58,654 bases of DNA, taken from NCBI GenBank assembly GCA_029777935.1, contig JAKORH010000028.1:1-58654 (forward strand), read 5' to 3'. This document shows, piece after piece, positions 45,438 to 54,016 of the stretch. Made by a program: the position numbers and the translations under genes. A model generated the notes under the pieces. That model was given only the letters and a program-made list of their open reading frames with translations, did no database searches and was not told the DNA's origin. The stretch is from Pseudomonadota bacterium (GTDB taxonomy: Bacteria > Pseudomonadota > Gammaproteobacteria > Burkholderiales > Burkholderiaceae). The number at the start of each line of letters is the position of its first letter. The first letter of the stretch is position 1.

Positions 45438-45815
45438 ATGAAGTTCAGCCGCTCCTTCCGCCTGCGCACGATCCTGGTCGTGCTGTGCGCTCTGCTGCTC
45501 GCGCAATGGTCGCTGGCGGCGCACGCGTGCCCGACGATCTGGTCGGCCGGACACGCGCATGCCGCGGCAGCCGCGGCGAGCCACTGCGATGGCGCCGACG
45601 AAAGCGATGCGCCGTCCACGCTCTGCTACAAGCACTGCGGCGCCGACGAGCAGGCCTCGGGCGCAGCCGCGGTCGCCTTCGCGGCGCCGCCGCCGGCACT
45701 GGTCATCGCACGCGCTGCCGACGCGGTGCGGGTCGAAACGCCCGCGTCGCGCCTCGGGCTGGCGCACGCGACCGCTCCGCCGTTCACGATCCTGTACTGC
45801 GTTTCCCTGACCTGA
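45438..45815 (+). CDS. small exported Cys/His-containing protein of the copper island
   Basis: Protein of 125 residues with an N-terminal hydrophobic signal (ILVVLCALLLAQWSLAAHA). The mature part holds scattered metal-ligand candidates (HACPTIWSAGHAH, SHCDGADESD, LCYKHCGADEQ) and ends in ILYCVSLT. I do not recognise a named family, although similar short proteins often precede copper efflux genes. It starts the run DUF411-cusC-cusB-cusA-cusF and may be a metallochaperone or leader-type regulator. Confidence 0.7.
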   Translation: MKFSRSFRLRTILVVLCALLLAQWSLAAHACPTIWSAGHAHAAAAAASHCDGADESDAPSTLCYKHCGADEQASGAAAVAFAAPPPALVIARAADAVRVETPASRLGLAHATAPPFTILYCVSLT

Positions 45816-45899
45816 CCTCGATCGCCGCGGGCGGCGAGCCCGCGTGACGTCGATCGTTCACAGGTTCGCGACCGCGCCGCGGTCGCACAGGAGAAGCGC

Positions 45900-46367
45900 A
45901 TGACTACCCGTATTTCACGCCGCACGGCGCTGCAGACGCTGGCGCTGCTCACCGCAGCACCCTTGCTCGCCCGGGCCGAGTCCGCGCCAATGGTCGAGGT
46001 CTACAAGAGTTCGACCTGCGGCTGCTGCAAGGACTGGATCCGGCATCTGGAAGCCGACGGCTTCAAGGTGAAAGCCAACGACGTACCCGACACGCGCAAC
46101 TACCGCGCGCGCTTCGGCCTGCCGGACAAGTACGGCTCGTGCCACACCGCGCTGGTGGGCGGCTACGTGGTCGAAGGCCATGTGCCCGCGCGCGAGATCA
46201 GGCGGCTGCTGCGAGAGCGGCCGACGGCACTCGGGCTCGCCGTGCCGGGAATGCCGATCGGCTCGCCTGGCATGGACGGCCCCGATTACAGCGGCCAGAA
46301 GGACAAGTACGACGTGCTGCTGGTCGACAGCCGCGGCGGCGCGCGCGTCTGGGCGAGCTACCGCTGA
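45900..46367 (+). CDS. DUF411 metal-binding protein, Tat-exported
   Basis: Protein of 155 residues. A twin-arginine-like signal (SRRTALQTLALLTAAPLLA) precedes the DUF411 domain with KSSTCGCCKDWIRHLE, KYGSCHTALVGGYVVEGHVPA and the C-terminal GMDGPDYSGQKDKYDVLLV segment. The CGCC motif and the later Cys-His probably bind Cu(I). DUF411 proteins are regularly linked to copper resistance. It is followed by a repeat array and then cusC. Confidence 0.93.
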   Translation: MTTRISRRTALQTLALLTAAPLLARAESAPMVEVYKSSTCGCCKDWIRHLEADGFKVKANDVPDTRNYRARFGLPDKYGSCHTALVGGYVVEGHVPAREIRRLLRERPTALGLAVPGMPIGSPGMDGPDYSGQKDKYDVLLVDSRGGARVWASYR

Positions 46368-46395
46368 AGGTGCGATCGATGGCAAACGCATCGAG

Positions 46396-46565
46396 GTGGG
46401 GTGGCATCGCCGCGAACGCGAGGATCCAGTGCCGCGGAACTGAACCGCAACGCCTCCAGCGCCGGGGTGTCATCCCCGCGAAAGCGGGGATCCAGTGCCC
46501 TCTCAGCAATCCTTCTCTGTACTTCGCCCGGGGTGTCATCCCCGCGAAAGCGGGGATCCAGTGCC
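46396..46565. repeat. three copies of a 38-base GTCATCCCCGCGAAAGCGGG-type repeat, 66-base period
   Basis: Two nearly identical copies (46462-46499 and 46528-46565) contain the hairpin ATCCCCGCGAAAGCGGGGAT followed by CCAGTGCC. A degenerate third copy begins near 46396. The spacing is 66 bases each time, so all copies translate in one frame as GVIPAKAGIQC-type peptides. This is a common dispersed element of beta- and gammaproteobacteria, here between DUF411 and cusC. Confidence 0.9.
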
Positions 46566-46609
46566 TTTCGGCGGAGAGTCGCTGGGTTCCCGCGGGAGCC
46601 TGCCCCCGA

Positions 46610-47926
46610 GTGCTTGAATCGGGGGCGGGAACGACGCCGAGGTCAAGATCGGTCGTACTGAAATCGCGCATCGCACTCTTCGCCGTCACCGCCGCGGTCG
46701 CGTGCAGCGCCGCTTTCGCGCAGGACGCGCCGGCCGACTTGGGCGCCACGCTGCAGGGCCTGCTCGACTACGCGGCCGCGCACCAGCCCGAATTGCGCTC
46801 GATGCGTTATGAGGCCGACGCGGCCGCGCAACGCGTGTTGCCGGCCGGGAGCCTCTCCGATCCGATGCTGACCGTCGAGCTGCGCGACATCGACAACGGC
46901 GGCGCGTCGAGTCCGAACCTGCTGCCTGGCCGCGTCGGCAACACGCGCTACCAGGTGCGGCAGACGTTCCCGTCGTGGGGCAAGCGCGACGCGAAGCGCG
47001 ACGCCGCGCAGGCGCTGGCCGACGAAGCCGCGTATCGCACCGACGCGACCTGGACGGAAATCGCGCTGCGAATCAAGTCGGCCTACGCGCGCTACCAGCA
47101 GACGACCGAGAGCCTGGTCCAGTCGCGCGAGCTGCTCGAGCTGGTCAACCGGCTCGAATCGGTCGCGCAGGTGCGTTACGCGGGCGGGCTGGCCCCGCAA
47201 CAGGATGCGCTGCGCGCGCAGGTCGAGCGCACGTCGATGACGAGCGACATCGCGCTGCTCGAAGCCGACCTCGCCGCCACGCGCGCGCGCATCAACGGCC
47301 TGCTGGCGCGCGCCTCCGATGCGCCGCTCGCGAAACCGCGCGGCGACGCGGCGCTGCCGCCGCTGGCGCGCGTGAATCTCGCGGCGCTGCGCGACCGCGT
47401 GCTGGCGCGCAATCCGCAGTTGAAGGCGGAAGACGCGCGTATCCGCGCCGCCGAGAAGAACAAGGACGCGGTGTTCGCCAACCGCTACCCGGAGTTCACG
47501 TTCGGCATCGCGCCGATCCAGATGCGCAACCGCATCTCCGAATGGGAGCTGATGTTCGAAGTCAACATCCCGCTGCAGCAGTCGAGCCGCCGCGCGGACG
47601 AGCGCGAGGCGCTGTCGATGCTGGGAGCCGCGCAGGCGCGGCGCGAGGCGCAGTTGAACGACCTGCTGGCGCAACTCGGAGAAAGCGTGGCCGGCTTCGA
47701 AGCAGCCCACCGCGTCGAGACGCTGACGCGCACGAGCCTGTTGCCGCAGGCGGAAGTGACGTGGCAGGCCGCGCTCGCCGGCTACGAGACCGGCAAGGTC
47801 GATTTCACCACCGTGCTTGAGGCGCAGCGGCAGATCCGCCAGGCGCGGCTGACATTGATCCGCACGCGCGCCGAGGCACGGATGAGGCAGGCCGAGATCG
47901 AGCGGGTGCTGGGGGAAGAGCTATGA
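46610..47926 (+). CDS. cusC: TolC-family outer-membrane channel of the Cus system
   Basis: Outer-membrane efflux protein of about 438 residues. Two long helical repeats are visible, each with Gln/Glu/Ala-rich coiled segments (ELRSMRYEADAAAQRVL, LVQSRELLELVNRLESV, RVETLTRTSLLPQAEVTW). It forms the channel for CusBA. The start is uncertain: no ATG lies between the repeat array and the signal peptide (RIALFAVTAAVACSAAFA). GTG at 46610 is the nearest normal start; an upstream ATG at 46379 would read through the repeats. The stop overlaps cusB by 4 bases. Confidence 0.82.
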   Translation: MLESGAGTTPRSRSVVLKSRIALFAVTAAVACSAAFAQDAPADLGATLQGLLDYAAAHQPELRSMRYEADAAAQRVLPAGSLSDPMLTVELRDIDNGGASSPNLLPGRVGNTRYQVRQTFPSWGKRDAKRDAAQALADEAAYRTDATWTEIALRIKSAYARYQQTTESLVQSRELLELVNRLESVAQVRYAGGLAPQQDALRAQVERTSMTSDIALLEADLAATRARINGLLARASDAPLAKPRGDAALPPLARVNLAALRDRVLARNPQLKAEDARIRAAEKNKDAVFANRYPEFTFGIAPIQMRNRISEWELMFEVNIPLQQSSRRADEREALSMLGAAQARREAQLNDLLAQLGESVAGFEAAHRVETLTRTSLLPQAEVTWQAALAGYETGKVDFTTVLEAQRQIRQARLTLIRTRAEARMRQAEIERVLGEEL

Positions 47927-49473
47927 GGATTGCGGATTGCGGATTGCGGATTGCGCGGGGACGGGCGACGGGAGTGGCGCTGGCGGTCGTGGTCAGCGCG
48001 GCGGTCGCGGCGGCAGCGGGCTACTGGTTCGGAGCGCGCGGTGCGCATTCGACGGCGACACAGACTGCGGCGGCGCCGGCGGACAAGGGCGGCAGGAAGA
48101 TCCTTTACTACCGCAATCCGATGGGGCTGCCGGACACGTCGCCGACGCCGAAGAAGGACTCGATGGGGATGGACTACATCCCCGTGTACGAGGGCGAGGA
48201 CCAGGACGCCGGCTCGGGAATCAGGATCGGCACGGAGAAAGTGCAGCGGCTCGGCGTGCGCACCGAGAAGGTCGGCAAACGCGCGCTCGACGCGGTGGTG
48301 CGCGCGACCGGGCGGGTGGAGATCGACGAGCGGCGATTGAACACGATCACCGCGAAGTTCGAGGGCTACATCGAGCGGCTGCACGTGAACGCGACCGGGC
48401 AGTTCGTCGCCAGAGGCACCCCGCTCTTCGAGGCATACAGCCCGGAGCTGCTCGCCGCGCAGCGCGAATACGCGGTCGCGGCGCAGGGTCTGGCGCACGT
48501 GAAGGACGCCGACGCGCAGACGCAGGCCGGCATGAAGCGGCTGGCGGATTCGGCGCTGGCGCGGCTACGCAACTGGGACGTGACCGACGAGGACATCGCG
48601 CGCCTGGCCTCCGGCGGCGAGCCGAAACGTGCGCTGACGTTCCGCGCGCCCGCGGGCGGCGTGGTGATCGAGCGCAAGGCCACGCAGGGCATGCGCTTCA
48701 TGCCGGGCGAGATGCTGTACCAGCTCGCCGACCTGTCGAGCGTGTGGGTGATCGCCGACGTGTTCGAGCTGGATCTGGCGCGCGTGCGCGTCGGCCAGCC
48801 GGTGCAGGTGCGCTTCGATGCGTATCCGGGCGAGGCGTTCAAGGGCCGCGTGACCTACGTCTATCCGACGCTGAAAGAGCAGACGCGCACCGCGCAGGTC
48901 CGCATCGAACTTCCCAACCCCGGCGGAAGATTGAAGCCCGCGATGTACGCACAGGTCGAATTGCCGACCGCGGCAGCCGCGGTGCTCGCGGTGCCGAATT
49001 CGGCGGTGATCGACAGCGGGCGCCGCCGCGTGGTGCTGGTCGACCTCGGCAACGGCCGCTTCGAGCCGCGCGAGGTCAAGCTCGGCGCGCGCGGCGACGA
49101 GTACGTCGCGATCCTCGACGGCGTGAAGGAGGGCGAAAGCGTGGTCGTCGCCGCCAACTTCCTGATCGACGCCGAGAGCAACCTGAAAGCCGCGCTCGGC
49201 TCGCTCGGCCCGGTCGGCGCGCCCACACCGGCCGCAGGCAAGGTCGCGCACAGCGCGACCGGAACGCTGATCGACGTCGATGCGGCGAGCGGCGCGCTGC
49301 TGATCGCGCACGAGCCGGTGGCAAGCCTCGGCTGGCCGAAGATGCAGATGGAGTTCATGCCGGCCAACGACGCGATCGCCAAGGCCGTGAAGCCCGGCTC
49401 GCCGATTTCGTTCGAGTTCGTCGAGCGCAAGCCGGGCGAATGGGTGGTGACGAAGATCGAGGTGAGGCGATGA
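47923..49473 (+). CDS. cusB: copper/silver RND adaptor CusB
   Basis: Membrane-fusion protein of 516 residues. After an N-terminal anchor (VALAVVVSAAVAAAAGYWFG) comes a heavy-metal-binding segment (YYRNPMGLPDTSP and KKDSMGMDYIPVYEGE), then lipoyl, hairpin and barrel domains (FRAPAGGVVIERKATQGMRF, LADLSSVWVIADVFE). A C-terminal CusF-like domain (about 435-516) has QMEFMPANDAIAKAVKPG. Codons 2-11 are made of a 4x7-base repeat, so copy-number change would shift the frame. The start ATG overlaps the cusC stop. Confidence 0.92.
   Translation: MRIADCGLRIARGRATGVALAVVVSAAVAAAAGYWFGARGAHSTATQTAAAPADKGGRKILYYRNPMGLPDTSPTPKKDSMGMDYIPVYEGEDQDAGSGIRIGTEKVQRLGVRTEKVGKRALDAVVRATGRVEIDERRLNTITAKFEGYIERLHVNATGQFVARGTPLFEAYSPELLAAQREYAVAAQGLAHVKDADAQTQAGMKRLADSALARLRNWDVTDEDIARLASGGEPKRALTFRAPAGGVVIERKATQGMRFMPGEMLYQLADLSSVWVIADVFELDLARVRVGQPVQVRFDAYPGEAFKGRVTYVYPTLKEQTRTAQVRIELPNPGGRLKPAMYAQVELPTAAAAVLAVPNSAVIDSGRRRVVLVDLGNGRFEPREVKLGARGDEYVAILDGVKEGESVVVAANFLIDAESNLKAALGSLGPVGAPTPAAGKVAHSATGTLIDVDAASGALLIAHEPVASLGWPKMQMEFMPANDAIAKAVKPGSPISFEFVERKPGEWVVTKIEVRR
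47927..47954 (+). repeat. GGATTGC x4 tandem heptamer in the first codons of cusB
   Basis: Four perfect tandem copies of GGATTGC begin 4 bases after the first base of the cusB start codon. Seven is not a multiple of three, so loss or gain of one copy changes the reading frame. Related degenerate heptamers lie in inverse orientation after cusA. Confidence 0.9.
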
Positions 49474-49495
49474 GGACGCGCTGCGCTCGTACTTG

Positions 49496-49573
49496 CCCTC
49501 ACCCCCACCCCTCTCCCGGAGGGAGAGGGGCTTTGCATCCCTCTCCCTCCGGGAGAGGGACCGAGGGTGAGGG
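49496..49573. repeat. 78-base CCCTCACCC/GGGTGAGGG inverted repeat
   Basis: Fills most of the 121-base gap between cusB and cusA. Outer arms CCCTCACCC and GGGTGAGGG enclose two inner CCCTC/GAGGG hairpins. The element is almost the same as the copy at 58491-58569. It probably affects mRNA processing within the cus operon. Confidence 0.9.
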
Positions 49574-49594
49574 CCTGTCCTTGCGGGTCGACTC

Positions 49595-52500
49595 ATGCTT
49601 GAACGCCTGATCGCCTGGTCCGCGCGCAATCCGTTCCTGATCGCGCTCGCCACGCTGGCGGTCGTGTTCGCCGGCGTGATCGCGATCGTGCGCACGCCGC
49701 TCGATGCGCTGCCGGATCTGTCCGACGTGCAGGTGATCGTCTACACCGAATACCCCGGACAGGCGCCGCAGGTGGTCGAGGATCAGGTCACGTATCCGCT
49801 GTCGACCGCCATGCTGTCGGTGCCGAAGTCGAAGGTCGTTCGCGGCTTCTCGTTCTTCGGCGTGTCGTTCGTCTACGTGATCTTCGAGGACGGCACCGAC
49901 ATCTACTGGGCGCGCTCGCGCGTGCTCGAGTACCTGAATTTCGCCGCCTCGCGGCTGCCGCCCGGCGTATCGGCGCAGATCGGGCCGGACGCGACCGGCG
50001 TGGGCTGGGTCTACCAGTACGTGGTGCAGGCGAAGAACCGCACGCTGGCGGAACTGCGCACGCTGCAGGACTGGTACCTGCGCTACCAGCTCACCAAGGC
50101 GCAGGGCGTGGCCGAGGTCGCGTCGGTCGGCGGCTTCGTGCAGCAGTACCAGGTGATCGTCGATCCGGTGAAGCTGCGCGCCTACAACATCCCGCTGATG
50201 GCGGTCGCGCAGGTGATCCGCGACTCGAACCGCGACGTCGGCGGGCGCGTGGTGGAACTGGCCGAAACCGAGTACATGGTGCGCGGCCGCGGCTACCTGC
50301 GCAGCGCGGCCGACATCGAGGCTCTCGTCGTGCGCGCGGACAAGGGCACCGCCGTGCGCGTGCGCGACGTCGCGCGCGTCGAGCTCGGTCCCGACGAGCG
50401 GCGCGGACTGACGGAGTTGAACGGCGAAGGCGAAGTGGTGTCCGGCATCGCGGTGGCGCGCTTCGGCGAGAACGCGCTCTCCGTGATCGACAGCGTCAAG
50501 CAGCGGATCGACGAACTGAAGGCCGGGCTGCCCGGCGGCGTGACGATCCACGCCGTCTACGACCGCTCGGAGCTGATCAAGCGCGCGATCGGCACGCTCA
50601 AATCGACTCTGCTCGAGGAGTCGGTGATCGTGGCGCTGGTGTGCGTGCTGTTCCTGCTGCACGTCAGGAGCGCGCTGGTGGCGATCATCATGCTGCCCGT
50701 CGGCGTGCTGATCGCCTTCATCTGCATGCGGTGGCTCGGCATCAACTCCAACATCATGAGCCTGGGCGGGATCGCGATCGCGATCGGCGCGATGGTCGAT
50801 GCGGCGATCGTGATGATCGAGAACGCGCACAAGCACCTCGAACGGCTGCCGAGCGGCGCCAGTGACCCAAGTGCGCGAACGCTCGCGATCATCGAGGCCG
50901 GCAAGGAAGTCGGGCCGGCGCTGTTCTTCTCGCTCCTGATCATCACCGTGAGCTTCCTGCCGGTGTTCACGCTCGTGGCGCAGGAAGGACGCCTGTTCGC
51001 GCCGCTCGCGTACACCAAGACCTTCGCGATGGCAGGCGCGGCGCTGCTGTCGGTCACGCTGGTGCCGCTGCTGATGATCTGGCTGATCCGCGGCCGCATC
51101 CTGCCCGAGTCGAGGAACCCCGTGAACCGCGTGCTGATCGCGCTGTACCGGCCCGTCATCGCGTGGGTGCTGCGAAACAAGCTGCTGACGATCGCGCTTT
51201 CGCTCGTCGTCGGCGTCGCCTCGATCTGGCCGGCGACGAAGCTCGGCACCGAGTTCATGCCGACGCTGAACGAGGGGACGCTCTTCTACATGCCGACCTC
51301 GCTGCCCGGCATGTCGGTCACGAAGGCCGGCGAACTGGTACAGACGCAGAACAAGATCATCAGGAGCTTTCCGGAGGTCGAATCGGTGATCGGCAAGGCC
51401 GGTCGCGCCGCGACCGCGACCGACCCGGCGCCGCTGGAGATGTTCGAGACAGTGATCAACCTGAAGCCCGAGTCGCAGTGGCGTCCGGGCATGAACATCG
51501 ACAAGCTGATCGCCGAGATGGACCGCGCGCTGCAGTTCCCGGGAGTCGCCAACTCCTGGACGATGCCGATTCGCGCGCGCATCGACATGCTGTCCACCGG
51601 CATCCGCACCCCGATCGGCATCAAGGTGTTCGGCTCGAACCTGGCGGAAATGGAGCGCGTGGCGCGCGAGATCGAGACGGTGGTGCGCAACGTTCCGGGC
51701 ACCACCAGCGCGTACGCGGAGCGGCTGACCGGCGGCTACTACCTCGACGTGGTGCCCGACCGCGCGCAGCTCGCGCGCTATGGCCTTTCGATCGGCGCGC
51801 TGCAGGACGTGGTCGCCACCGCGCTCGGCGGCGAGATGGTCACGACCACCGTCGAGGGGCGCAACCGGTTCGGCGTGATCGTCCGCTATCCGCGCGACGC
51901 GCGCGCCGATCCGCAGCGGATCGAGCGCGAGGTGCTGGTGCCGATCATGAGCGAGTCGGGACAGCCGCCGGCGATGGTCCCGCTCGGGCAGCTCGCGCGC
52001 GTCGAGCTAGTGCAGGGGCCGCCGCAGATCCGCACCGAGAACGCGTTGTTGAGCGCGTACATCTACGTCGACATCCGCGGCCGCGACATCGGCGGGTATG
52101 TACGCGACGCGCAGCAGGCGGTGCGCGAGAACGTCAACCTGCTGCCCGGCATGTACATCACCTGGAGCGGCCAGTTCGAGTATCTCGCGCGCGCGCTCGA
52201 GAAGCTGAAGATCGTCGTGCCGCTGACGATCGGCATCATCTTCGTGCTGCTGTACCTGAACTTCCGCCGCGTCACCGACACGCTGATCGTGATGCTGTCG
52301 GTGCCGTTCGCGCTGATCGGCGGCATCTGGCTGCTGTGGTGGCTCGGCTACAACCTGAGTGTCGCGGTGGCGGTCGGCTTCATCGCGCTGGCGGGCGTGG
52401 CCGCCGAGACCGGCGTGGTGATGCTGATCTACCTCGACAGCGCGTGGCGCGAGATCCGCGAGCAGCGCGAGTACGAGCGCAAGGACGCGACCGTCGCTGA

Positions 52501-52750
52501 CCTGTATGCCGCCGTGATGGAAGGTGCGGTCGAACGCGTGCGGCCGAAGATGATGACGGTGGTCGCAATCATGGGCGGCCTCTTGCCGATCATGTGGTCG
52601 ACCGGCACCGGATCGGAAGTGATGCGCCGGATCGCCGCGCCGATGGTCGGCGGCATGGTGTCGTCGACCGTGCTGACGCTCGCGGTCATCCCCGCGATCT
52701 ATGCGCTCGTTATGCAGTGGAAGCTGAGGACCGTGACGCGTGATTCGTGA
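49595..52750 (+). CDS. cusA: copper/silver RND transporter CusA
   Basis: HME-type RND pump of 1051 residues. TM1 is NPFLIALATLAVVFAGVIAI, and TM4 carries GGIAIAIGAMVDAAIVMIENA, the CusA-type signature with the essential Asp. The periplasmic region includes KLGTEFMPTLNEGTLFYMP and RIDMLSTGIRTPIGIKVFG with Met residues as expected for Cu(I)/Ag(I) relay. The C-terminal half ends in TVLTLAVIPAIYALVM. It exports Cu(I)/Ag(I) with CusB and CusC. The stop lies within a degenerate heptamer tract. Confidence 0.95.
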   Translation: MLERLIAWSARNPFLIALATLAVVFAGVIAIVRTPLDALPDLSDVQVIVYTEYPGQAPQVVEDQVTYPLSTAMLSVPKSKVVRGFSFFGVSFVYVIFEDGTDIYWARSRVLEYLNFAASRLPPGVSAQIGPDATGVGWVYQYVVQAKNRTLAELRTLQDWYLRYQLTKAQGVAEVASVGGFVQQYQVIVDPVKLRAYNIPLMAVAQVIRDSNRDVGGRVVELAETEYMVRGRGYLRSAADIEALVVRADKGTAVRVRDVARVELGPDERRGLTELNGEGEVVSGIAVARFGENALSVIDSVKQRIDELKAGLPGGVTIHAVYDRSELIKRAIGTLKSTLLEESVIVALVCVLFLLHVRSALVAIIMLPVGVLIAFICMRWLGINSNIMSLGGIAIAIGAMVDAAIVMIENAHKHLERLPSGASDPSARTLAIIEAGKEVGPALFFSLLIITVSFLPVFTLVAQEGRLFAPLAYTKTFAMAGAALLSVTLVPLLMIWLIRGRILPESRNPVNRVLIALYRPVIAWVLRNKLLTIALSLVVGVASIWPATKLGTEFMPTLNEGTLFYMPTSLPGMSVTKAGELVQTQNKIIRSFPEVESVIGKAGRAATATDPAPLEMFETVINLKPESQWRPGMNIDKLIAEMDRALQFPGVANSWTMPIRARIDMLSTGIRTPIGIKVFGSNLAEMERVAREIETVVRNVPGTTSAYAERLTGGYYLDVVPDRAQLARYGLSIGALQDVVATALGGEMVTTTVEGRNRFGVIVRYPRDARADPQRIEREVLVPIMSESGQPPAMVPLGQLARVELVQGPPQIRTENALLSAYIYVDIRGRDIGGYVRDAQQAVRENVNLLPGMYITWSGQFEYLARALEKLKIVVPLTIGIIFVLLYLNFRRVTDTLIVMLSVPFALIGGIWLLWWLGYNLSVAVAVGFIALAGVAAETGVVMLIYLDSAWREIREQREYERKDATVADLYAAVMEGAVERVRPKMMTVVAIMGGLLPIMWSTGTGSEVMRRIAAPMVGGMVSSTVLTLAVIPAIYALVMQWKLRTVTRDS

Positions 52751-52799
52751 TCCGTGGTCCGTCGCTTGCACAATCCGCAATCCTCAATCCGAAATCCCA
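52740..52799. repeat. degenerate heptamer tract between cusA and cusF
   Basis: GTGATTC, GTGATCC and GTGGTCC run across the cusA stop. Then AATCCGC, AATCCTC, AATCCGA and AATCCCA units follow at 52772-52799. GCAATCC, the inverse of the cusB heptamer, occurs exactly at 52777-52783. Confidence 0.7.
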
Positions 52800-52813
52800 A
52801 ACGAGAGGCCTCG

Positions 52814-53155
52814 ATGAAAACACTTCACCTCCTTCTTGCCGCCGCGCTCGTTGCGCCGGCAATGCCCGCGCTGGCGCAACACAGCGGTCACGGGACGGCC
52901 ACGACTGCGCCCGCAACCGCGACCAAATCGGCCGAACTGACCGACGGCGAAGTGCGCCGCATCGACAATGCGCGCGGCACGGTGCTGCTCAAGCACGGCG
53001 AGATCAGGAACATCGGCATGGGCGCGATGACGATGAGCTTCAAGTTCAAGGACCCGAAGATGGCCGAGGGTCTGGCGGTCGGAGACAAGGTGAAATTCGC
53101 CGCCGAGCAGAAGGGTGAGGACCTGATCGTCACTTCGATCAAGAAGGTCAACTGA
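52814..53155 (+). CDS. cusF: CusF-type periplasmic copper-binding protein
   Basis: Small exported metallochaperone of 113 residues. The signal peptide ends ALAQ and the OB-fold domain follows. By spacing, E. coli ligands His36, Met47 and Met49 are His61, Met72 and Met74 here (KHGEIRNIGMGAMTMSF). The Trp44 position is Met69. It would pass Cu(I)/Ag(I) to CusB. ATG at 52814 was chosen for the signal peptide. Last gene of the cus operon. Confidence 0.9.
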   Translation: MKTLHLLLAAALVAPAMPALAQHSGHGTATTAPATATKSAELTDGEVRRIDNARGTVLLKHGEIRNIGMGAMTMSFKFKDPKMAEGLAVGDKVKFAAEQKGEDLIVTSIKKVN

Positions 53156-53198
53156 AACGCGCGCAGCGGTACGAGGTCGCGACCAACGGCGGCCGAGC

Positions 53199-53915
53199 CT
53201 ATCTGATCGGCGACGCCTCGGTCTGCAGAGGGGCAATCGACAGCGGCGCACCGGTGTATGGGTTGAAGCGGAAGTTGCCCGGAAAGGTCTCCTTTGTTGC
53301 TGGATCGACCTTTCGCGGCAGCAGACTGGCGAGCGGCGTCCTGTACGTGAACTCGCGGCCATCGACAACGACTGTGAAGGAGCCTTCAGTATCGGCCTCT
53401 GCAATGCGCTTCCCGTCGGCTGATGCGATCGGGAAGAACATGATGTTCATGTTCTCGCCCATGCGTCCCAGCGCATTCGCCAGCGTCGGACGTAACATGG
53501 CAGCCAGGTTCTGAAGGTTTGGATCGAGGGCCGCGGGCTCGAGCGGTGCGTACTCGCGCCCAGACGCGTCGAGAACTCGCGTCGCGCTGCGAATGGAAGT
53601 CTCGGCGCGAAAGATCAAAGCCCCGAGCGGCCCGAAGGTCCCATCGACGACGGCGATCATCAGGGCTGAATTGACGAGCTTGAGGATCTCCTTCGCCTTC
53701 TCGGGCGGGGCGCCGGCGCTCTCCAGCGAGCCGCGCCAGTATTCCGTGGGAATCCACCACGCCATCGTCAGCCGACGGGACTCGGAGTTGATCTGTTGAG
53801 TGTCCCTCAGCAGAGCCATCAGGTCGATGCGCGATTGCGCTTCCGCCATCTCGCAAACGCAAACTGCGAAGACGACCGCCGAAACCGCCCAACCACGCGC
53901 AATCGAGTTCAGCAT
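53199..53915 (-). CDS. exported protein of unknown function
   Basis: Protein of 238 residues with a signal peptide (GWAVSAVVFAVCVCEMAEA). I do not recognise a domain. Visible segments are TMAWWIPTEYWRGSLES, ALMIAVVDGTFGPLGALIFRAE, NIMFFPIASADGKRIAEA and FRFNPYTGAPL. Its base composition looks clearly lower in GC than its neighbours, which may mean transfer. Convergent with cusF and 101 bases from the MFS gene. Confidence 0.82.
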   Translation of the reverse strand: MLNSIARGWAVSAVVFAVCVCEMAEAQSRIDLMALLRDTQQINSESRRLTMAWWIPTEYWRGSLESAGAPPEKAKEILKLVNSALMIAVVDGTFGPLGALIFRAETSIRSATRVLDASGREYAPLEPAALDPNLQNLAAMLRPTLANALGRMGENMNIMFFPIASADGKRIAEADTEGSFTVVVDGREFTYRTPLASLLPRKVDPATKETFPGNFRFNPYTGAPLSIAPLQTEASPIR

Positions 53916-54016
53916 CTGCCGCCTCTGTGGCCGACTCTCGGAAGTAGATCGATGCGACTGAACACCACGTTTGCATTATTGCCCGAGACATCCATCTCGA
54001 TAGCACGTTCGGGCAG

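Noticed and set aside
46396..46565. CRISPR-like array of repeats with a regular 66-base period
   Set aside because: Only three copies, one degenerate, and the repeat is a known type of dispersed hairpin element; no cas genes are present.
49496..49573. Intrinsic transcription terminator between cusB and cusA
   Set aside because: The hairpins lack a T run and the same element occurs in other gaps; it would also split an obvious operon.
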